Assembly: GCA_002813285.1 (NCBI GenBank)
Contig: PHTZ01000001.1
Span: 1,076,501 to 1,140,500, forward strand
Source of the DNA: Flavobacteriaceae bacterium MAR_2009_75
GTDB taxonomy: Bacteria; Bacteroidota; Bacteroidia; Flavobacteriales; Flavobacteriaceae
Length of the DNA stretch: 64,000 bases
Direction of reading: 5' to 3'
Positions within the stretch are counted from its first letter, which is position 1, and every line of letters begins with the position of its first letter. A program made the position numbers and the translations under genes. Of this stretch, positions 27,273-36,612 are shown one piece after another. The notes under the pieces are model-generated. The model ran no database searches and had not been told where the DNA came from. It worked only from the letters and a program-made list of their open reading frames with translations.

Positions 27273-27572
27273 TTAAAGCTCAAGAAGTGCATTTTCACCA
27301 CCGGCATAATCGTTCCACTTATAACCATCAGCCTCCATTTCATTAACATAGTTGCCATCAATGATGTACTTGAACTCGTATGAAGATTCTTTAGGTAGTT
27401 CTAAAGTACCTTTAAAGCTACCGTTCTTCAATTTTTTTAATGAACTAGCCTTGTTAGCTTTCCAATTGTTGAAATCTCCAACAACAGCAACTTTTGCAGC
27501 TTCTTCTGCAGGTACTGTGAAGGTTACTTTACATACTGGCCTTGTCTTTAAATATTGTTTTGAAATTGCCAT
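27273..27572 (-). CDS. isolated CBM48 / isoamylase-N domain protein
   Basis: 99 residues consisting of one early-set domain: VTFTVPAEEAAKVAVVGDFNNW (first strands with the GDFNxW motif), GTLELPKESSYEFKYIIDG and the NDYAGGENALLEL end. The same domain binds glycogen in AMPK beta subunits and precedes the catalytic part in branching enzymes. Here it stands alone without an enzyme domain, a frequent arrangement in Bacteroidota. Glycogen or starch binding in the cytoplasm is likely. A TAGTTTTG box lies 47 bases upstream. Confidence 0.88.
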   Translation of the reverse strand: MAISKQYLKTRPVCKVTFTVPAEEAAKVAVVGDFNNWKANKASSLKKLKNGSFKGTLELPKESSYEFKYIIDGNYVNEMEADGYKWNDYAGGENALLEL

Positions 27573-27618
27573 ATTTAATTATTTTAATTATTGATAGATT
27601 TTCACTGTTACGTTTGCG

Positions 27619-27626
27619 CAAAACTA
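27619..27626 (-). promoter_or_regulatory. -7 promoter box of the CBM48 gene
   Basis: The minus strand reads TAGTTTTG (TAnnTTTG), giving a leader of about 40 bases. Confidence 0.5.
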
Positions 27627-27742
27627 ACGTATTAATAACCTCATTTACAATGGTCAAGGTATTTTTATCATTTTCGCAATTATAAGATAACATTTAATTA
27701 TCTCATGTAAAAAAAACCCATGGTATTTTTTGTTTATATAAG

Positions 27743-28831
27743 TTAAGTAGCTGAACTTAAAATTATTATCAGCTTATCGATGTCTGATTCAGTATTGTAA
27801 AAATGAAAACTGAAACGGATTCCTGCGCCACGTTGAGAGCAAAGCACTCCTTGTTCCGTAAGTTTTTGATAAAGAGCATCATCACCTTTTATATTAAAAA
27901 TGGTGCTGTGGTCATTTCTTTCTACGGTCTCTTTGTTCAGAAGATGTAAATCTGTAAATGCTTTTTTAGCTTTTTTAGATAAATGCTGCAAATGATTTTC
28001 AATTTTTGCCATGCCCAACCCTTCTAAATATTCTAAAGAAAATTTAAGGCTTCCGAAATTGAAGGTATCTAAATGCCCAGGTTCGAAATGTTTATTGAAA
28101 GGTATTTTATCTCTACCATCAAGATTATGACTTGATGCGTTAAAGCCTACCGTGTTCAAATTGAATCTTTCTTTCACTTCATCTTTAAATAGCATGAAAC
28201 CATTGCCATATCCGGAGAGCAACCACTTATAGCCACTTGACCCTAGTATGTCTACAGGAGATTCTCTGAAATTGAAATCGACAGTACCGCAGAATTGTGT
28301 GCCATCGGCTATAATGATCAATTCTGGAAACTCCTTCTTAACAACTCTTAGAAAATTAAGATCTATTTTGATACCGGTAGCCCACTGCACCAAACTCAAA
28401 GCCAAAATTGAAATTTTATCGGTTTTAAGCTTTTCATAAATATTCCGCTCTAAATTTTCATCTAGCACCGCATATGAAATACGGTGTTTGCGACACTCGA
28501 AAGGCCAATTGACCGAGGGGTAATCGTTCTCGACCAAAAGAACATTTTGATTTTCTTCAAGTCCTGCTAACAGCATATTCAAGCCCAAGCTGAAATTCTG
28601 TACCAATGCGGTATTGTCTTCGGCACACTTGAAGAATTTAGAAACGGTAGCTCTAACTTGAGGCAACAATTCTTGCACAGACTTTATTTTCATATGGCTG
28701 CCCCCAATTAAGTAATCGAGGTCGTGCTCTTGTCGCCATGTCATCAACTGTTCACTCAAAAGACCTGTAGAGGCCGTATTGGCATAAAGATATTGGCTCA
28801 GTACGGGAAAATGTTTCCTTGTGTTTTCCAT
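27743..28831 (-). CDS. class V PLP-dependent aminotransferase / cysteine desulfurase-like enzyme
   Basis: 362 residues, fold type I. The PLP-binding Lys is in SSGYKWLLSGYGNGFM near residue 211, preceded by IIADGTQFCGTVDFNF (Asp for the pyridine N and Gln/His-equivalent region). The N-terminal YLYANTASTGLLS and the C-terminal GAGIRFSFHFYNTE complete the class V pattern. Substrate not evident. About 1 kb from egtBD, it is a plausible C-S lyase (EgtE role) for ergothioneine, but it has its own promoter and could equally be a kynureninase- or isopenicillin epimerase-like enzyme. Confidence 0.82.
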   Translation of the reverse strand: MENTRKHFPVLSQYLYANTASTGLLSEQLMTWRQEHDLDYLIGGSHMKIKSVQELLPQVRATVSKFFKCAEDNTALVQNFSLGLNMLLAGLEENQNVLLVENDYPSVNWPFECRKHRISYAVLDENLERNIYEKLKTDKISILALSLVQWATGIKIDLNFLRVVKKEFPELIIIADGTQFCGTVDFNFRESPVDILGSSGYKWLLSGYGNGFMLFKDEVKERFNLNTVGFNASSHNLDGRDKIPFNKHFEPGHLDTFNFGSLKFSLEYLEGLGMAKIENHLQHLSKKAKKAFTDLHLLNKETVERNDHSTIFNIKGDDALYQKLTEQGVLCSQRGAGIRFSFHFYNTESDIDKLIIILSSAT

Positions 28832-28859
28832 AGTTCTATCTAGTAAATGGCAATTGATG

Positions 28860-28867
28860 TATCTTTG
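28860..28867 (+). promoter_or_regulatory. -7 promoter box of the 2TM gene
   Basis: TATCTTTG matches TAnnTTTG, 32 bases before the ATG at 28900, and is mirrored by an identical box on the other strand at 28883-28890. Confidence 0.55.
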
Positions 28868-28882
28868 TTACAAGCACCCTTT

Positions 28883-28890
28883 CAAAGATA
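28883..28890 (-). promoter_or_regulatory. -7 promoter box of the class V PLP enzyme gene
   Basis: The minus strand reads TATCTTTG, 51 bases before the ATG at 28831. With 28860-28867 it forms an inverted repeat, so the two divergent promoters overlap. Confidence 0.55.
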
Positions 28891-28899
28891 GCCATTCAC

Positions 28900-29292
28900 A
28901 TGTTTGCGAAGAATAAAAATAAATCAGAGGTCGAATTGGAACAGCATGTTCTGCTCGAGAATGCACAAACTAGAATTAAACAGAAAAAACGGCTTTACGC
29001 TCACTTTGTGATCTTTCTTATAGGTAGTGTTTTTTTGATTTTCATCAATAAAATACTCAACTATTGGGCAACTTATGATTGGTTCATTTGGGCCATTACT
29101 TTTTGGGGATTTCTTTTTGCCATTCATGTATTCAATGTCTTTATAACTCAAAAGTTCATGGGCACCCAATGGGAACGCAGTCAACGTGAAAAACTAGTGG
29201 CCAAACAGAAGAGGCGTATCGCAGAACTGCAAAAAGAAATAGAAACGGACTTCCCATTATCTAAGGTGAACAAGAAAGAGATCGAACCTTAA
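28900..29292 (+). CDS. 2TM domain membrane protein
   Basis: 130 residues with two transmembrane helices (about 29-50, HFVIFLIGSVFLIFINKIL; and 58-84, TYDWFIWAITFWGFLFAIHV), a basic linker and a charged C-terminal tail that is probably coiled. This fits the 2TM domain family (PF13239) of Bacteroidota, often fused to or next to LytTR regulators. No regulator is adjacent here. Function unknown. Confidence 0.85.
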   Translation: MFAKNKNKSEVELEQHVLLENAQTRIKQKKRLYAHFVIFLIGSVFLIFINKILNYWATYDWFIWAITFWGFLFAIHVFNVFITQKFMGTQWERSQREKLVAKQKRRIAELQKEIETDFPLSKVNKKEIEP

Positions 29293-29355
29293 TCGTTACA
29301 AAAAATTGGTCTATTTTTTGTTCTCAGATATATCAACTTAAAAACAGTATTAGTA

Positions 29356-29853
29356 GTGAATACCATTTGTATGATAGCTGCCGCAGCCGAAGATAATGCA
29401 TTAGGCAAAGACAACGACTTGCTTTGGCACCTACCCGACGATTTTAAACGTTTTAAAAAGCTGACAACGGGCAATCCGATGATTATGGGGAGAAAAACTT
29501 ATGAAAGCTTCCCCAAACCGCTGCCTAACCGGAAGCATATTGTAATCACAAGAGATACATCATACACTATTGCGCATGAAAACTGTGTAGTGGTTCATTC
29601 TATTAAAGAGGCCCTAGAGCTAACTCAAGACCATTCGTTAACTTATATTATCGGCGGAGGTGAGATTTATAAAATCGGAGAATCTTTTTCTAATAAAATC
29701 GAGCTGACCCGAGTTCATGGAACCTTTGATGAAGCCGATACTTTTTTTCCGGAGTTGAATGATGCGGATTGGGAATTGATACAAGAGGAATTTCACCCCG
29801 AGGATGAGCGACATAAATATGCTTTCACTTACTTAACTTACCAAAGAAAATAA
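29356..29853 (+). CDS. folA: dihydrofolate reductase
   Basis: 165 residues starting at GTG; this places the first strand ICMIAAAAEDNALGKDNDLL in register with other DHFRs, whereas the next ATG would cut into that strand. Substrate and cofactor motifs are complete: WHLPDDFKRFKKLT (Asp in the active site), MGRKTYESFPKPLPNRKHIV, and YIIGGGEIY. Regenerates THF from DHF produced by ThyA. Ends 4 bases from the convergent murI stop. Confidence 0.96.
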   Translation: MNTICMIAAAAEDNALGKDNDLLWHLPDDFKRFKKLTTGNPMIMGRKTYESFPKPLPNRKHIVITRDTSYTIAHENCVVVHSIKEALELTQDHSLTYIIGGGEIYKIGESFSNKIELTRVHGTFDEADTFFPELNDADWELIQEEFHPEDERHKYAFTYLTYQRK

Positions 29854-29857
29854 GTGG

Positions 29858-30646
29858 TCAAAAACTTTTCTCTTTTACAGAAAAATCAACCCCGACATCT
29901 TTTAGGAAACTTTTCATGATTTGTAAATCACCATTGGTGTAAAATTGATGCTTACCTGACAAATTCGAGGTATTAAGCATATCATTTTTTTGCAATATGG
30001 CTTTGGTCTGTCGTGCAACCGCCTGCCCTGAATCAATTATTTGTACTGTATCGGGCAGCATCTTTTTTAATACTGGAATCAAGTACGGATAATGGGTACA
30101 GCCTAAAACTAAATAATCGATACCTTGATCCAACATGGGGCTTAGATATTGTCGCAAAAGAATCTTAACATCCTCAGAATCGATTTTACCTTGTTCGATC
30201 AAAGGTACAAGACCGGTACCTTCTCGTTCAATAATTGTAATACCCCGAGCGTGATTTTCAGATGTACTATGAAACAGCCTACTGGTCAACGTACCTTTAG
30301 TCGCCAATACTCCCACAGTTTTTGAACGTGATTGTAACGCTGCTGGTTTAATGGCAGGCTCTATTCCAATAAAAGGAACTTTAAAATTTGCTCTTAAAAA
30401 ATCAATAGCATTAGTAGTTGCGGTATTACAGGCAACCACGATAATTTTACACCCCTTTTCTAGAAGTACTTCGGTATTTTTAATACTTAATTGAAGTATT
30501 TCCTTTTCGGATTTCTCACCATAGGGAGCATTCTTGCTATCGGCTAGATAAATCGTATTCTCGTGGGGCATAAGTTGATAAATTTCCTTCCAAATGGAAG
30601 TTCCTCCAACACCTGAATCAAAAATACCTACCGGACTGCCCTTCAT
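29858..30646 (-). CDS. murI: glutamate racemase
   Basis: 262 residues. Makes D-glutamate for peptidoglycan. The two catalytic cysteines are Cys73 in VVACNTATTNA and Cys183 in LGCTHYPYLIP; the N-terminal GIFDSGVGGTSI and YLADSKNAPYGEKS are canonical. Its ATG is 9 bases after the stop of the phosphatase gene, so the two are probably transcribed together from the promoter at 32334. Confidence 0.97.
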   Translation of the reverse strand: MKGSPVGIFDSGVGGTSIWKEIYQLMPHENTIYLADSKNAPYGEKSEKEILQLSIKNTEVLLEKGCKIIVVACNTATTNAIDFLRANFKVPFIGIEPAIKPAALQSRSKTVGVLATKGTLTSRLFHSTSENHARGITIIEREGTGLVPLIEQGKIDSEDVKILLRQYLSPMLDQGIDYLVLGCTHYPYLIPVLKKMLPDTVQIIDSGQAVARQTKAILQKNDMLNTSNLSGKHQFYTNGDLQIMKSFLKDVGVDFSVKEKSF

Positions 30647-30655
30647 ATTTACAAG

Positions 30656-32314
30656 TTAATCTATAGCCTGGGAAACTGGAGTTCCTGTAGCGCCGTTCGG
30701 AAAAGATATACCCAGCAAAACGGCCAAGGTCGGTGCGATATCGGCGATTTCGGTTCTTTCAATAGTGCTGCCCTTTTTTACACCTTTACCGTATAATAGA
30801 AAAGGTACATGTGTATCATAAATTTGAGGCGAACCGTGGGTAGAGCCCGTTTTAGAATAGCTAATGGTACCTGGCTTCAAAACAACAAGTACATCTCCGG
30901 AGCGCTTTTGATTATACCCGTTCTGCAATATATAGGGAATACCATGTGTATAATTGTTCTGCCACATTTGATACGCAGTATAGGTACGGTCTACACCCTT
31001 ATAATTCATTAATTCTTTGGCTATGATTTCTTGAACTTCTTGCGTATTCAGCTCAAGGTTCTTTATAACATCGTGATCTAGAAAGTATTGATAATTAGAA
31101 AATTCTTTAATTATATCTGTTGTACCAAATGTAAACTCCAAGAACTGATTGAACTCCGTATCCATTTCATTCCACTCAAGATAATCTGCTGGTATCTTCT
31201 GGTCTTTTAAGTACGCTGGCACTTCAATCGCTGCATGGTCTGCGGTCAAAAAGACGGTGTACTCATTTTTTCCTACTTTATTATCCAGCTCTTTGAACAA
31301 TCGGGCCAAATCTTCATCTAGTCGTAAATAAGTATCTTGAACTTCTTTAGAGTTTACTCCGTATTTATGACCGACATAATCGGTACTTGAATAGCTCACC
31401 GCCAAGAAATCGGTAATTGCATCGGCCCCAAGGTTTTCATTATCTACTGCTTCGATTGCAAAATCGGTAGTTAGACTGTTACCGAAAGGTGTCGCTTTTA
31501 AAAGATTGTATTCTCCATTTTTATCCCAGAGTTTAGGTAGGTCATGTGGAAATACTGGAGAAGTTTCTCCTTCAAAAAGACCTTCATAATTATTATTATC
31601 GGTACCACTCTCGACGTAGTCTTTCATTTTTTTGAGCGTATCCCATGGCTTTTTATATTTCGCCAATTCATTCGACGAGTTTAAACCTTGCACCCATTTT
31701 GGTAGCTGATTCATATAGTACGAACTGGTGATCCATTTTCCGGCATCGAACCAATATGCGGCATTGGCCGTATGCCCACCTGGTAAAACCGCCCCTCTAT
31801 CTTTCAAGGCGATTGCGATGGTCTTGCCCCTCATCTGCGTATGTAAGCGTAGTTCATCTGTAATTGTCGTAACGGTTATTCTGTGAGGCGACATTTGCCC
31901 AGCATCGGTTGACGTACCTACAGAAGTGTATGAATCATCAGAAGCACAGTAAACACTTGTGTCAGATACTTTATCGTACCAATTGTTACCGATAATTCCG
32001 TGAGTTGCAGGTGTTGTGCCCGTATAGACCGAAGCATGACCGGGCCCTGTGCTTGTGGGTGCATAATTGTAATGATTATTTTTACAATTGAAACCTTCTT
32101 CGACCAATCGCTTAAAACCATCATTGCCATAATGATTCCAAAAACGGGTAAGATAATCGTAACGCATTTGGTCTACCACAATACCGACTACCAACTTCGG
32201 GGTAGTTTTTAAAGGTGCGGTTTCCACTTTATCCTTACGTTGAGCAGAACTCTCAAAAGTTGAAAAAATGAAACAAAATGCTAATGAAATTAGGGTGAAA
32301 TAGGTCTTGGCCAT
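30656..32314 (-). CDS. PafA-like alkaline phosphatase
   Basis: 552 residues with a signal peptide (about 1-24, ending SSAQ). Alkaline phosphatase superfamily: metal ligand Asp48 in GIVVDQMRYDY, the nucleophile Thr89 in APTSTGPGHAS, and TADHAAIEVP near residue 360. Asn110 (GIIGNNWYD) and the pair Lys171/Arg173 (LKDRG) match the substrate-binding residues of Chryseobacterium PafA, pointing to a phosphomonoesterase rather than a diesterase. Acts in the periplasm. A TACTTTTG box lies 20 bases before the ATG. Confidence 0.9.
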   Translation of the reverse strand: MAKTYFTLISLAFCFIFSTFESSAQRKDKVETAPLKTTPKLVVGIVVDQMRYDYLTRFWNHYGNDGFKRLVEEGFNCKNNHYNYAPTSTGPGHASVYTGTTPATHGIIGNNWYDKVSDTSVYCASDDSYTSVGTSTDAGQMSPHRITVTTITDELRLHTQMRGKTIAIALKDRGAVLPGGHTANAAYWFDAGKWITSSYYMNQLPKWVQGLNSSNELAKYKKPWDTLKKMKDYVESGTDNNNYEGLFEGETSPVFPHDLPKLWDKNGEYNLLKATPFGNSLTTDFAIEAVDNENLGADAITDFLAVSYSSTDYVGHKYGVNSKEVQDTYLRLDEDLARLFKELDNKVGKNEYTVFLTADHAAIEVPAYLKDQKIPADYLEWNEMDTEFNQFLEFTFGTTDIIKEFSNYQYFLDHDVIKNLELNTQEVQEIIAKELMNYKGVDRTYTAYQMWQNNYTHGIPYILQNGYNQKRSGDVLVVLKPGTISYSKTGSTHGSPQIYDTHVPFLLYGKGVKKGSTIERTEIADIAPTLAVLLGISFPNGATGTPVSQAID

Positions 32315-32333
32315 AGTTTGATTTTAATAGGGG

Positions 32334-32341
32334 CAAAAGTA
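32334..32341 (-). promoter_or_regulatory. -7 promoter box of the phosphatase-murI unit
   Basis: The minus strand reads TACTTTTG (TAnnTTTG), 19 bases before the phosphatase start. Confidence 0.55.
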
Positions 32342-32418
32342 AATAAATTACTCCTTTAAACTTTAAATAGAAGTTAAATCAATTCCTTATTGTTATTTTT
32401 ACCTTCAGAAACGATTTT

Positions 32419-33165
32419 GTGTCTATGAATTACGTTGCATCGATTGGCAGCTATGCCATAATGATAAAAGAGGTCTTTAAAAAGCCCACAAAATGGCGTA
32501 TCATGAAATCGCTGATTTTGAAAGAGATAGATGAGTTGATTTTCGGCTCTTTAGGCATCATCATATTTATCTCTTTTTTTATTGGAGCTGTTGTTGCCAT
32601 TCAGACCGCGGTGAACCTTACCAGTGAAATTATCCCTAAGAACCTAGTTGGTTTTGCCACAAGACAATCTATCATTCTAGAATTTGCACCTACATTCTGC
32701 TCGATTATAATGGCCGGTAAAGTAGGTTCTTATATTACATCGAGTATCGGCACTATGCGAGTTACCGAACAAATCGATGCCTTAGAGGTCATGGGAGTCA
32801 ATGCCCTTAATTATTTGGTTTTTCCGAAAATTGTGGCGTTGTTATTATATCCCTTTATTATCGTTGTCTCTATGTTCGTAGGCATATTTGGCGGTTGGTT
32901 GGCAGCTACCTATGGCGGTCATACTACAAGCGCTGATTTCGTGGAAGGTATCACACTTGATTTTATACCTTTTCATGTTACATATGCATTTATAAAAACA
33001 CTTGTATTTTCGTTTATTCTAGCCACCATACCTTCTTTTCATGGGTTTTACATGAAAGGTGGCGCATTAGATGTGGGCAAGGCAAGTACCACATCTTTCG
33101 TCTGGACCAGTATTGTAATCGTTCTTATTAACGGTCTATTGACCCAACTCTTATTAGTAACATGA
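32419..33165 (+). CDS. mlaE: MlaE-family ABC transporter permease
   Basis: 248 residues, five to six transmembrane helices. The MlaE signature is clear: GAVVAIQTAVNL, then EFAPTFCSIIMAGKVGSYI and GTMRVTEQIDALEVMGV. Moves phospholipids between the inner and outer membranes with the ATPase encoded next. The stop overlaps the mlaF start by 4 bases (ATGA). No MlaD substrate-binding gene follows, unlike the common gene order. Confidence 0.92.
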   Translation: MSMNYVASIGSYAIMIKEVFKKPTKWRIMKSLILKEIDELIFGSLGIIIFISFFIGAVVAIQTAVNLTSEIIPKNLVGFATRQSIILEFAPTFCSIIMAGKVGSYITSSIGTMRVTEQIDALEVMGVNALNYLVFPKIVALLLYPFIIVVSMFVGIFGGWLAATYGGHTTSADFVEGITLDFIPFHVTYAFIKTLVFSFILATIPSFHGFYMKGGALDVGKASTTSFVWTSIVIVLINGLLTQLLLVT

Positions 33166-33929
33166 TAGAAGTAAACGATATACATAAATCATTTGGAGAA
33201 GCCCACGTTTTAAAGGGCCTTTCAACTACTTTCAGCAAGGGAAAGACCAACTTGATTATTGGCCAGAGCGGATCCGGGAAAACAGTATTCTTAAAATGCC
33301 TATTGGGACTCTTTACTCCTGAGGAAGGCACAATTAGTTACGACGGAAAGGCCTATTCAAACTTATCGCCCGACGAAAGGCGTAATTTACGGCAGGAAAT
33401 GGGTATGGTGTTTCAAGGAAGCGCCCTGTTCGATTCTATGACCGTTGAAGGAAACGTTAGGTTTCCTCTAGAAATGTTTACTAAACAAGCCAAGTCTGAA
33501 ATGCAAGATCGCGTTGATTTTGTTTTAAAGAGGGTGAATTTAGTAGAAGCCCATCATAAATTTCCATCAGAGATTTCCGGGGGTATGCAAAAACGGGTCG
33601 CTATAGCAAGGGCTATTGTAATGAACCCCAAATACCTCTTCTGTGATGAGCCCAACTCTGGTCTCGATCCCAAAACGGCGATTCTCATCGACAACCTTAT
33701 TCAAGAGATTACTGAAGAGTATGACATTACCACGGTTATCAATACCCACGATATGAACTCGGTAATGGAAATCGGGAAAAAAATAATTTTCTTGAAAGAT
33801 GGTCTAAAAGCTTGGGAAGGCACCAATAAAGAAATCTTCAAGACCGATAACGAAGCTGTTACCGACTTTGTCTATTCTTCTGATTTATTCAAAAAAGTAC
33901 GACAAATGTATATTGAAGAACGTAATTAA
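33162..33929 (+). CDS. mlaF: MlaF-family ABC transporter ATP-binding protein
   Basis: 255 residues. Walker A GQSGSGKTVFLK (about 35-46), Q-loop MVFQGSALF, signature SGGMQKRVAIARA and Walker B FCDEPNSGLD are intact. The D-loop/H-loop NTHDMNSV follows. ATPase of the lipid transporter with the MlaE permease, translationally coupled through the 4-base overlap. Convergent with the DUF389 gene. Confidence 0.94.
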   Translation: MIEVNDIHKSFGEAHVLKGLSTTFSKGKTNLIIGQSGSGKTVFLKCLLGLFTPEEGTISYDGKAYSNLSPDERRNLRQEMGMVFQGSALFDSMTVEGNVRFPLEMFTKQAKSEMQDRVDFVLKRVNLVEAHHKFPSEISGGMQKRVAIARAIVMNPKYLFCDEPNSGLDPKTAILIDNLIQEITEEYDITTVINTHDMNSVMEIGKKIIFLKDGLKAWEGTNKEIFKTDNEAVTDFVYSSDLFKKVRQMYIEERN

Positions 33930-33949
33930 ATTGATTTTTTTCTTTCCGT

Positions 33950-35413
33950 TTACCTTAATCGAACAGCTGTATCTTTTAGCCTCACTTTTAACCACTGTAA
34001 AATCTTTTTATTTTCCTCGGCTCTTTTCGCTGAAGAAATATCATTTTTCCATGTAGGCTCGAAGATGGAAAGTGTATCGATTTTATTGAAATCGGTACGC
34101 ACTGCTTTACTGTACTCAAGTGAAATCAGATTCTCATAATTAGCTCTGGCCTCTGCACTAATATCTAAGAAAGGTATCTGCTTGATTTCCGACCGTTTTA
34201 ATCGACGAACTTCTGACTCGAGCAAAGCAATGCGCTCATCTTTGCTAGAAATTTGGTTCTTCTGAGATTCGTACAATTCGTTGATATAGCGTAGTTGATC
34301 AACTTGTTCATTTTGCCCGCCCTGAATAATATGCAGTTCCGTATTGCTTAATCGACCATAGTCATCATCTTCCTTTAGCATGATGTTCCATGAATTTATC
34401 ACATTATCCGGTATGACTTCATTACCCATACACACAATCTCGATCAATGGTTTATCGCCCTCGTTATATTCGATATTGGTGAAATTATCTAAAAAACGGC
34501 CACCACTTGAGAACTGATATTTACCAATTGTAGCATTTACAAATTCGTTCGCCTGCTTTTTGAACATTGACTCTTGAAAAACTTTGTAAAAAGTGTACCC
34601 TGCGGGAATCATTACCAAGAGCGCCACTATCGAAGCTATTCGCGCAATGCGTCTTCTTTTAGCGGAATTGGCATAACGCACCATCGGAAACTTCAGCAAT
34701 TTAATGGTCAGAAAAGTTGCCAAGGCAATAAAAATCGTATTGATAATAAAAAGATACATGGCCCCGAATGCATAGCCGAAATTACCAATAGCAATACCGA
34801 AACCCACAGTACATAGAGGTGGCATTAATGCTGTCGCTATCGCCACACCGAATATAACACTGGCTATCGTACCCTTTTTTGCCCGAGCGATAACCAGGGC
34901 CAAACCACCAAAAAAAGCGATTAAAACATCTCGAATATCAGGTGCTGTTCGCGCCAGAAGTTCGGAAGACTCATCTTGAATGGGAAAAAACTCAAAGAAC
35001 AAATAGGCGGTAAGCACACTCAAGACCACCATCACCCCGAAATTCTTTAGCGAGCGTCGAAGCGTATCGATATCATTAATGGCCAATGACATACCCAAAC
35101 CGAGAATCGGCCCCATTAGTGGTGATATTAACATTGCACCTATAACCACAGCGGTAGAATTTGCATTGAGACCTATCGATGCAATAAAAATCGAGCAGAC
35201 CAAGATCCAAGAGGTGTGGCCTTTAAAAGGAATATCGGCGATTATGGCTTCTTTGGTCGCTTCTTGATCGGTATTGGTACGAATGTCCAACAACTCACGG
35301 GTAAATTTCCGTAAGCTTTCCCAAAGTCCCTTAGCATCTTTTCTTACCGCTTCTTTACTCTCCTTGGGCTCCTCGCTGGGAGTGATGTTATCTTGATTTA
35401 GGTTTTCCTTCAT
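33950..35413 (-). CDS. DUF389 family membrane protein
   Basis: 487 residues. The first half holds the DUF389 membrane core with about five helices, including SIGLNANSTAVVIGAMLISPLMGPILGLGMSLA and ATALMPPLCTVGFGIAIG. The second half is a soluble region with a coiled coil (about 395-420, KNQISSKDERIALLESEVRRL) and a conserved-looking tail. No function is established for the family. The ATG is 1 base from the manC stop upstream, so the two are probably one transcription unit. Confidence 0.9.
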   Translation of the reverse strand: MKENLNQDNITPSEEPKESKEAVRKDAKGLWESLRKFTRELLDIRTNTDQEATKEAIIADIPFKGHTSWILVCSIFIASIGLNANSTAVVIGAMLISPLMGPILGLGMSLAINDIDTLRRSLKNFGVMVVLSVLTAYLFFEFFPIQDESSELLARTAPDIRDVLIAFFGGLALVIARAKKGTIASVIFGVAIATALMPPLCTVGFGIAIGNFGYAFGAMYLFIINTIFIALATFLTIKLLKFPMVRYANSAKRRRIARIASIVALLVMIPAGYTFYKVFQESMFKKQANEFVNATIGKYQFSSGGRFLDNFTNIEYNEGDKPLIEIVCMGNEVIPDNVINSWNIMLKEDDDYGRLSNTELHIIQGGQNEQVDQLRYINELYESQKNQISSKDERIALLESEVRRLKRSEIKQIPFLDISAEARANYENLISLEYSKAVRTDFNKIDTLSIFEPTWKNDISSAKRAEENKKILQWLKVRLKDTAVRLR

Positions 35414-35414
35414 A

Positions 35415-36494
35415 TTATGCGTATGTATCGCCGAACTTATCCTTTACCTTTCCTAAAACCTTTTTAATATCTTGTTCTTTTGACTTTGGATAAATGAGTA
35501 GCACCTCCTCTTTATCAACAATAATATAATCTTTCAATCCATCGACCACCACCACTTTATCTTTTGGTGAACGAATCATATTGCCAGATGCGTCTTCCGC
35601 CAAAACCTGACTGTTGACTACAGCATTGTTCGAATCGTCTTTATCTAGTTTATCGTAAAGCGACCCCCATGTACCTAAATCGTTCCAATCGAAAGTAGCG
35701 GGCAGAACATAAATCGATTTTGAATTTTCCAAAATGGCATAATCTATAGAAATATTTTCTGCTTTCGGGTAGTTCTCTCTTATAAACTCAGTTTCTTCGC
35801 CCGTGTTGTAACAAGACATACCCGACTCAAAAAGGGAATGTTGCTCGGGCTGGTAATTTTTAAAGGCATTTACTATAGTCTTTACACTCCACATAAATAT
35901 ACCGGCATTCCAAAGAAAATTTCCTTGGGCCAAGAATTCTTTGGCAGTTTCATAATCGGGCTTCTCCCTAAACTGATCTACTTTTTTCACCCCCTCTCCA
36001 CTACTCTTGTCAAATTCAATATACCCGAATCCGGTGTTGGGGAATGAGGGTTTAATACCTAAAGTACAAAGCACTTCTTCTTGCTCACACTTTTTAAAAC
36101 ATTGGGTCACATTTTCGGCAAAAGCGTCTTCATCTTCGATCCAATGATCGCTTGGTGCCACAATCATCACGCCATCAGGATTCATTTTTTGAATTTTCAT
36201 GGCAGCATATAAAATACATGGTGCAGTATTACGCATAGCAGGCTCTAAAACCACTTGACTTTGCTGGACCATAGGTAATTGTTCTAACACCAAATCATTA
36301 TATCGCTCATTGGTAAGAATTAAAATATTCTCTGTCGGTACAAACTTATTCAGTCGCTTAAAAGTCTTTTGAATCAAGGTATCACCTGTACCCAACATAT
36401 CATGAAATTGCTTAGGATATGAAGATGTGCTTATAGGCCAGAACCGAGATCCAACACCACCGGCCATTAAAACTGCATAATAATTTTTGTTCAT
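35415..36494 (-). CDS. manC: mannose-1-phosphate guanylyltransferase
   Basis: 359 residues. Makes GDP-mannose from mannose-1-phosphate and GTP. The nucleotidyltransferase motif is at the start (MAGGVGSRFWPISTSSYPKQF), with VIVAPSDHWI for metal binding near residue 108, NTGFGYIEFDK and the end-of-domain DWNDLGTWGSLY. It lacks the C-terminal isomerase half of bifunctional ManC/AlgA, as usual in Bacteroidota. GDP-mannose feeds glycan and O-antigen synthesis. Confidence 0.94.
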   Translation of the reverse strand: MNKNYYAVLMAGGVGSRFWPISTSSYPKQFHDMLGTGDTLIQKTFKRLNKFVPTENILILTNERYNDLVLEQLPMVQQSQVVLEPAMRNTAPCILYAAMKIQKMNPDGVMIVAPSDHWIEDEDAFAENVTQCFKKCEQEEVLCTLGIKPSFPNTGFGYIEFDKSSGEGVKKVDQFREKPDYETAKEFLAQGNFLWNAGIFMWSVKTIVNAFKNYQPEQHSLFESGMSCYNTGEETEFIRENYPKAENISIDYAILENSKSIYVLPATFDWNDLGTWGSLYDKLDKDDSNNAVVNSQVLAEDASGNMIRSPKDKVVVVDGLKDYIIVDKEEVLLIYPKSKEQDIKKVLGKVKDKFGDTYA

Positions 36495-36612
36495 TTTATT
36501 CTAATTTTGGGCCACTTTTGAATCACTTGCACGCCCTATTATAATTTACGCTCAACTTTAATAATTTGTTACACCACGGCTCGTCTATTTCTATTTTAGA
36601 TAACCCACTTAT

